From Streptomyces sp. SID12501 (GTDB taxonomy: Bacteria > Actinomycetota > Actinomycetes > Streptomycetales > Streptomycetaceae), in contig NZ_JAAGLU010000004.1 of the NCBI RefSeq assembly GCF_010550245.1, forward strand, positions 62,001 through 126,000: a stretch of DNA of 64,000 bases. Reading direction: 5' to 3'. A program made the position numbers and the translations under genes. Below are positions 59,072 through 64,000 of the stretch, piece after piece (positions within the stretch are counted from its first letter, which is position 1; each line of letters opens with the position of its first letter). The notes beneath the pieces were generated by a model. The model saw only the letters and a program-made list of their open reading frames with translations. It did no database searches and was not told where the DNA came from.

Positions 59072-61249
59072 TCAGGCCGGGATCAAGTCGCGCAGATTTT
59101 CGAGGGTGATGACCCGGGAGTCCGGGTGCAGCCCCTCGAGTCGTTCGAGACCGATGTACGTCACGGGCTCGTCCGGGACCTGCCCGCCGTCCCACAGGTC
59201 CATGTCCACCGCCGTGGTGCCGCCGGACATCAGGTCGATCAGGTACCCCACCGTCAACTGCTCGCGCTCGACGACGGCTCGCACCAGCTTGGCCACCGAC
59301 ACCTGGTTCTCCTCGACCCGGTTGGCCGACGAGACGCCCTTCAGATACAGGTGCAGCCACTTCGCGCGCCACCGGCCGTCGCCCTCGTGCCGGAAGACCA
59401 GCGGCAGCGCGACTCGGCCCATACCGCGCAGCTCCGACTTCATCCGCACCGTGCGCGGCTCGAACGGCCGGCCCTTCCGCTCGCCGTCGCGCACCATGAA
59501 ACCGAAGAAGGACTCCTCGACCTCCTCGAAACCCTCCCCCGCGAAGATGTTGACCTGCGGAACGATGAACGTACTGCGCACCTGGTCCAGGGACAGGCTG
59601 ATGAACTCCGAGGCCCCGTCGGGTGCCTCGGTGACATCGCCCGAGTGCCGGCCACCGACAGCACTGAGCGAGGTGTAGGAGAGCCAGGAGTCGGTGCTGT
59701 AGTCGGCGTGGAGGAGCAGCGCCGAGAGGTCGTAGTCGGTCCGCGCCGCGGTCTCCTTCCAGTACACGAAGAAGCGCAGTTGTTCGCCGTCGACCGACGA
59801 GACCGAGCCTCGCGGCAGTACGCCGAGCCCGGACGCGGTCGCCCTGCCGCTGAGCGGGAGCGCCACGTCGAGGACGTCGGGGTCGATCAGCAGTCGGCCC
59901 GGCGTCGGGAGCCGACGGCGAATCTCGGCGTCGAGGGCGGCGATCAGGCGGTCGCGGTCCTCGGCCGGCACGGGCGGCCGGTGGTCGGCGCAGACCCAGG
60001 CGCGACCTCGGCGGTTGACGAAGATGCGGGGCTCGTCGGTCTCCCGGCCCCGGTTGTGGAAATGCTCGCGCAGCGAGAGGACGACCCTGCCGGAGACCTC
60101 GGGAGCGACCTGCACCGCGGCGGCCACCACCGCGTCCCGCTCCTCCTGACCGGCGGCGATACGCAGCAGGAGGTCGAGGGTCCGGAACAGCCTGCCGGGA
60201 GCGGCCTTCAGTAGCCGCACCGCGCCGAGTACGTCGCACTCGTCGAGCAGCTTCTCCACCCGGCTGTCGAAGGACCGCGCCTCCTTCTCGCCCCGTGCTA
60301 CGGCGAACACGTCCGCGGCGTGCGGCCAGCGCGGGTACTCGTGCGGGTGGAGGCGCTCACCGAGCCGCTTGAAGGGTTCGCGGTGCGCGTGCACATCGGC
60401 CAGCTTCGCGGGGTTCGCCGCGACCACGGCGTCGAGGCCCGCGAGCAGCGCACGGCGGGCAGGCCGCGAGAGCGCCCGGAACCGGGTCGGCTCCTGCAGC
60501 GTCACGTCGCCGCCCGACAGCCTGCAGGCAAGCCGCAGCACATCGGTGACGGTGTCCAGCAGGAGGTCCGCGCCGACGGCGAGACGGGCCTCGTTGACGA
60601 CGGCCCGGTTCTCCCGGACGGGGATCGACTCCGGCTGGGGGCCGAGCGCGCACTGCTCGGCGAGGGTCGTGAAGTCGCTCAGGTGGTCCTCGCCAAGTGG
60701 CGTCCTGCTGCCCGCCAGGGCCAGGTACAGGTCCGTGAGTTCGTCCTCCAGGTCCCGTCCGAGGTGCAGGACGGTCACCCGGTCGCCCGCCGAGGCGATC
60801 AGCTCGTCCTGCACCGCGAGCATCTCCTCGTAGGTGTGCTGGTAGCGGCCGTACGTCGGGAGGCTGAGCAGGTCCAGCACCCCGTGGGCAAGCTGTGTCA
60901 GCACGTTCTCGCTCGGCTTGTCGTCGTCGAGCGCCTTCGCCACGCACCGCGTCCAGAACTCTTCGGTGGCCGGCACGTTCGCCGGGAAGTCGATGAAGTA
61001 CGAGTTGTGCCGGACGTGATCGCCCACCATCTCGCTCACGGTGCGCAGCGTCCGCTTGGCGGTGTGCACGACCGCGGCCTCGGACAGCCCCGACAGCCGG
61101 TCGAACAGTTCCGCCGAGAGCTTGAAGCCCACGGATGTCAGCGCCGCGTCGAACTGCCGCGCGGCGGCAGCTCCTTCACCTGCGGAGCCCTTGGGAGAGG
61201 AGAGGCGGTGGGTGTGCCGGATGACCAGCGATTCGAGACTGTGCGCCAT
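59072..61249 (-). CDS. Large TerD-family protein with novel N-terminal region
   Basis: The 725-residue protein starts MAHSLESLVIRHTHRLSS at ATG 61249. Residues ~1-430 are helical and unrecognised (HNSYFIDFPANVPATEEFW, GRYQHTYEEMLAVQDELIAS). Residues ~500-680 contain a TerD/stress-protein domain with LLLHADYSTDSWLSYTSLSA, FISLSLDQVR and an EEVEESFFGFMVRD block. TerD proteins bind calcium and are linked to tellurite and stress responses. In relatives such as the SCO0854 group a RING-type finger is also present, but none is seen here. The gene stands alone with operator-like palindromes on both sides. Confidence 0.85.
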   Translation of the reverse strand: MAHSLESLVIRHTHRLSSPKGSAGEGAAAARQFDAALTSVGFKLSAELFDRLSGLSEAAVVHTAKRTLRTVSEMVGDHVRHNSYFIDFPANVPATEEFWTRCVAKALDDDKPSENVLTQLAHGVLDLLSLPTYGRYQHTYEEMLAVQDELIASAGDRVTVLHLGRDLEDELTDLYLALAGSRTPLGEDHLSDFTTLAEQCALGPQPESIPVRENRAVVNEARLAVGADLLLDTVTDVLRLACRLSGGDVTLQEPTRFRALSRPARRALLAGLDAVVAANPAKLADVHAHREPFKRLGERLHPHEYPRWPHAADVFAVARGEKEARSFDSRVEKLLDECDVLGAVRLLKAAPGRLFRTLDLLLRIAAGQEERDAVVAAAVQVAPEVSGRVVLSLREHFHNRGRETDEPRIFVNRRGRAWVCADHRPPVPAEDRDRLIAALDAEIRRRLPTPGRLLIDPDVLDVALPLSGRATASGLGVLPRGSVSSVDGEQLRFFVYWKETAARTDYDLSALLLHADYSTDSWLSYTSLSAVGGRHSGDVTEAPDGASEFISLSLDQVRSTFIVPQVNIFAGEGFEEVEESFFGFMVRDGERKGRPFEPRTVRMKSELRGMGRVALPLVFRHEGDGRWRAKWLHLYLKGVSSANRVEENQVSVAKLVRAVVEREQLTVGYLIDLMSGGTTAVDMDLWDGGQVPDEPVTYIGLERLEGLHPDSRVITLENLRDLIPA

Positions 61250-61576
61250 TCGGGGATGATCGCAGAGGTGTACGAACCGGCGCACGGGAGTTTTCTGCGC
61301 GCCGCCCCCGGCCGGACACGCCGGTCCGGCCTCCAGCCAAGTGGTCAGCGAGGCACCCCAGGTGCCGGTGGCCTGCGGCCAGGGACGCAGGATCCAGGTC
61401 GGCCCGACGTGACCGCCCGGCCGAAAGACGCCTGACACCGTCAGGTCCCGGGCGTCGGTCCGCCGGTTCGGTTCGCCGCCGAACCGGTCGAAGCGCTGCA
61501 CGCCAACAAACCCGGTCTCGTCGGACAGAGAGGTCGTGAGCGGCACTCTAGCCAGCGCCGCCTTAAATCGTTTCAA

Positions 61577-61587
61577 TTCACAGTGAA
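61577..61587. promoter_or_regulatory. Perfect palindrome TTCACAGTGAA in the divergent region
   Basis: TTCAC-A-GTGAA lies between the TerD-family gene (minus, start 61249) and the GH78 gene (plus, start 61680), within a longer TTTCA...TGAAA arrangement (61571-61588). It is a good candidate operator for the rhamnosidase promoter. A related site is at 59014-59024. Confidence 0.5.
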
Positions 61588-61679
61588 ACCATAGGCGCTG
61601 TAGGCATTGACTGACCGGACGCGGAACCTTAACCTCCGGGCAATCACATTGAAACCTTTCACCAGCCGAGGGTGCACCA

Positions 61680-64000
61680 ATGTCCTGGGACCTGTCGCGT
61701 CGAAGACTTCTCCAACTCGGGGGCACCACGGCCGCCTCGGTCGTGCTGACCGGGCCCCCGGCACTCGCGGCCGACGGGCCGGGCAGCGCCAAGACCCCCG
61801 GCAGGCCGCCTGTGCCGACCGGGACGCTGGCCGATCTGCTCCCCCAGGCGCTGGGGACGAGCGCCGGGCAGAGCCCCCGGTTCAGCTGGCAGGTGCCCGA
61901 CTTCTGCGCCGGTACCCTTCAGCGCGCCTACCAGCTGCAACTGGCCGCCGCTCCGGACGGTTTCGGCGACGAGCGGCTCGTCTGGGACTCGGGCAGGTGC
62001 AAGTCCGCCGACTCGACCGCCGTACCGTACGGCGGGCCGGCGCTGCGGCCCCGTACCGCCTACTGGTGGCGGGTCGCCAGCTGGGGCGACAGACGCTCCG
62101 CGTGGTCGGAGCCCGCTCTGCTCGCCACCTCGGTAGAGGACGGGTGGGAGGCCGAGCCGATCTGGGCGCCGGCCGGGCCGGTCATGACCGACGGCACCTT
62201 CGCCGCCCGGCTGAAGATCACCACGGTGGCCGCCGGGGTGTGGTTCCGCGCTGCGAACACCTCCAACAACTACATGTGGCAGCTGCGCGTCGGCAGCCCC
62301 GGCGTCCTGCGCAAGCACGTCTGCGTGAACGGCACGTACACCGTCCTCGGCGAGGTACGGCTGCCGTTCGCCGTCACCGCCGGAGAGTGGGCCGACCTCG
62401 CTGTCACCATGGTGGGCTCCACCTTCACCACGACCGTGAACGGCACCGTCGTCGACATCACCACCGACGCCCGCTACGCCTCCGGCAACATCGGTCTGCG
62501 CAACGGCCTGACCGAGTCCCAGGTCTACGACCGGATCACCTTCACCGCTGCCGACAAAACCGTTCTCCTCGACGACGACTTCGCCTCCGACAAGGGCACC
62601 TTCTCCACCGGCACGGTCTCCGGCGGCACACTGACCTTCCCCACCGGCGCCACCTCGCTCTCCTCCTACGGGGCCGACGACACCTGGGCGCTGCTGCGCC
62701 ACGAGTACGCCACCACCACGGGCAAGGAGCTTGCCGCCGCCGTTCTCTACGTCGCGGCCACCTCACCCGACCCCGCCCGGCAGTACGTGGCCAAGGTGTG
62801 GAGCAACGGCGCCGTGGTCGGGCACGCCTCGGTGCGTTCCGGCACCGGGACCGCGTACCAGGCGTTCGACATCACCTCGACCCTGCGGAGCGACGGCGGA
62901 CCGAACGCGCTCGCCGCGCTGTGCTGGACCACCTCGCAGCAGAAGTTCCTGGCCCAGCTTGAGGTCACGTACACCGACGGCAGCCGGACCACCGTCTCCT
63001 CGGGTGACCACTGGAAGGCGCGCCGCCAGGCCGGGTTGCTGCCGGCGAAGGGCAGCGCGGGCAGCAGCTACTACACCGTCCCCCAGGAGTACTGGGACCT
63101 TCGGCAGGAACCCGTCGGCTGGACCGGGCCCGGCTTCGACGACAGCGGCTGGGACGCTCCCGTCGTCCGCACCGCGATCAGCGGACTCGTCCCGGCGCCG
63201 ATCGAGCCGCCGCGGCTGCACGACGTCACCCCTGCCTCCGTCACCAAGGTCGCCGACGGCCGCTGGCTGGTGGACCTCGGCCGGGAGATCGTCGGCGGGC
63301 TGGCCCTGGAGGTCACCGGGAGCGCGGGCGACACCGTCGAGGTCAGACTCGGCGAGGAGTTGAACACCGACGGCACCGTCAAGTACCAGCTGCGCGCCAC
63401 CAACACCTACCGCGAGGTGTGGACCCTGCGCGACGGCGGCCAGCGCTTCGAGCACTGGGGTTACCGCGGTTTCCGCTGGGCCGAACTGCGCACGTCGCTC
63501 GACCTGTCAGGAGCCGTCGTCACCGGGCGGGCCTGGCGCCTCGACTGGGACGACAGCGACTCCTCCTTCAGCAGCTCCGACCCGGACCTGGACCGGGTCT
63601 GGGAGCTGTGCCGGTACTCGATCGAGGCCACCCGCGGCGATCTCTACACCGACACCCCGACCCGGGAACGCGGCCCCTACGAGGGCGACGCGCTGATCAA
63701 CCAGCTCTCCGAGTACGGCGTCCAGCGCTCCTACGCCCTGGCCCGCTGGTCGAACGACTACCTGGTCCGCAAAGGCACCTGGCCCACCGAGTACCGGCTG
63801 ATGTGCGCGCTGTCCGCCTGGGAGGACTACCTGGCCACCGGGGACGACCGGCAGCTCGCCAAGGACTACGACCTGCTCGCCGCGAAGAACCTCACGGCCT
63901 ATCTGGACTCCCAGGGCCTGGTCCGCAAGGCGCCCGGCAGTAGCAGCCAGGACCTTGGTGACCTCGTCGACTGGCCGACCGCCAGCCGCGACGGCTACGT
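61680..64000 (+). CDS. Secreted GH78 alpha-L-rhamnosidase (3' end outside the window)
   Basis: From ATG 61680 the frame stays open to the right edge (773 codons). GAGGG lies seven bases upstream. A twin-arginine signal (DLSRRRLLQLGGTTAASVV) directs export. A fibronectin-like region (SPRFSWQVPD... WWRVASW), a laminin-G-like insert (~180-290) and sandwich domains precede the start of the GH78 barrel at ~620, with YTDTPTRERGPYEGDALINQ holding the expected acidic catalytic residues. It removes alpha-L-rhamnose from glycosides or polysaccharides. The C-terminal part of the barrel is cut by the window end. No defects are seen. Confidence 0.9.
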   Translation, partial: MSWDLSRRRLLQLGGTTAASVVLTGPPALAADGPGSAKTPGRPPVPTGTLADLLPQALGTSAGQSPRFSWQVPDFCAGTLQRAYQLQLAAAPDGFGDERLVWDSGRCKSADSTAVPYGGPALRPRTAYWWRVASWGDRRSAWSEPALLATSVEDGWEAEPIWAPAGPVMTDGTFAARLKITTVAAGVWFRAANTSNNYMWQLRVGSPGVLRKHVCVNGTYTVLGEVRLPFAVTAGEWADLAVTMVGSTFTTTVNGTVVDITTDARYASGNIGLRNGLTESQVYDRITFTAADKTVLLDDDFASDKGTFSTGTVSGGTLTFPTGATSLSSYGADDTWALLRHEYATTTGKELAAAVLYVAATSPDPARQYVAKVWSNGAVVGHASVRSGTGTAYQAFDITSTLRSDGGPNALAALCWTTSQQKFLAQLEVTYTDGSRTTVSSGDHWKARRQAGLLPAKGSAGSSYYTVPQEYWDLRQEPVGWTGPGFDDSGWDAPVVRTAISGLVPAPIEPPRLHDVTPASVTKVADGRWLVDLGREIVGGLALEVTGSAGDTVEVRLGEELNTDGTVKYQLRATNTYREVWTLRDGGQRFEHWGYRGFRWAELRTSLDLSGAVVTGRAWRLDWDDSDSSFSSSDPDLDRVWELCRYSIEATRGDLYTDTPTRERGPYEGDALINQLSEYGVQRSYALARWSNDYLVRKGTWPTEYRLMCALSAWEDYLATGDDRQLAKDYDLLAAKNLTAYLDSQGLVRKAPGSSSQDLGDLVDWPTASRDGY

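Overview
The window looks like part of a Streptomyces chromosome or that of a close relative. GC content is very high with strong G/C preference at third codon positions. GTG starts are common, several secreted proteins carry twin-arginine signals, and the gene content is typical: SpoIIE-type phosphatases, RsbW-like ATPases, a SCO-style aminopeptidase N, MmyB-type and DeoR regulators, DUF4328 and a TerD-family protein. The density of broken genes and remnants suggests a variable chromosome arm, but this is inference.

Layout. (1) 1-12144: a tightly coupled plus-strand operon for secreted glycan breakdown. It holds the end of one modular protein, a GH123-like hydrolase, a GH35 beta-galactosidase, an SGNH esterase, a NEW3-type protein and a GH89 alpha-N-acetylglucosaminidase. 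The GH35 and GH89 frames are each cut by a stop where the family has Trp, and GH35 also has a frameshift in its signal peptide. (2) 12519-21805: an MFS exporter, a sugar ABC importer (minus strand) divergent from a DeoR regulator, and aminopeptidase N. (3) 22043-34495: signalling genes, namely two RsbW-like ATPases, an ANTAR/GAF/PAS/SpoIIE phosphatase, a soluble hybrid kinase with about seven HAMP units, and a STAS antagonist, with small hypothetical genes between them. (4) 34496-45814: a decayed stretch with a frameshifted SMP-30-like gene, an amber-interrupted MmyB regulator, TetR and epimerase remnants, an intact reductase, an intact P450, a second SpoIIE phosphatase, and a reciprocal rearrangement between metE and an iron/cobalamin-type ABC ATPase gene. 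(5) 45918-51042: a small membrane protein, a roadblock-like protein with an apparent AUC start, an ArsR regulator, a TAP-type hydrolase and PPK2. (6) 51402-57235: polyketide synthase and response-regulator remnants around a tRNA-like gene, a PLP dehydratase, an IS5-type insertion sequence, a third SpoIIE phosphatase and a beta-lactamase-fold remnant. (7) 57700-64000: a histone-H1-like winged-helix protein, a large TerD-family protein flanked by two related palindromes, and the start of a GH78 alpha-L-rhamnosidase.

How the parts fit. The hydrolases would together strip alpha-GlcNAc, beta-Gal, beta-GalNAc and ester groups from a host-type glycan, with a separate rhamnosidase at the right end. 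The sugar ABC importer could take up products, though nothing in the sequence ties it to that operon. The phosphatase, ATPase and STAS genes are the parts of partner-switching sigma-factor control. At least a dozen loci are broken. Either this chromosome region is being lost or the assembly carries errors; reads would decide.
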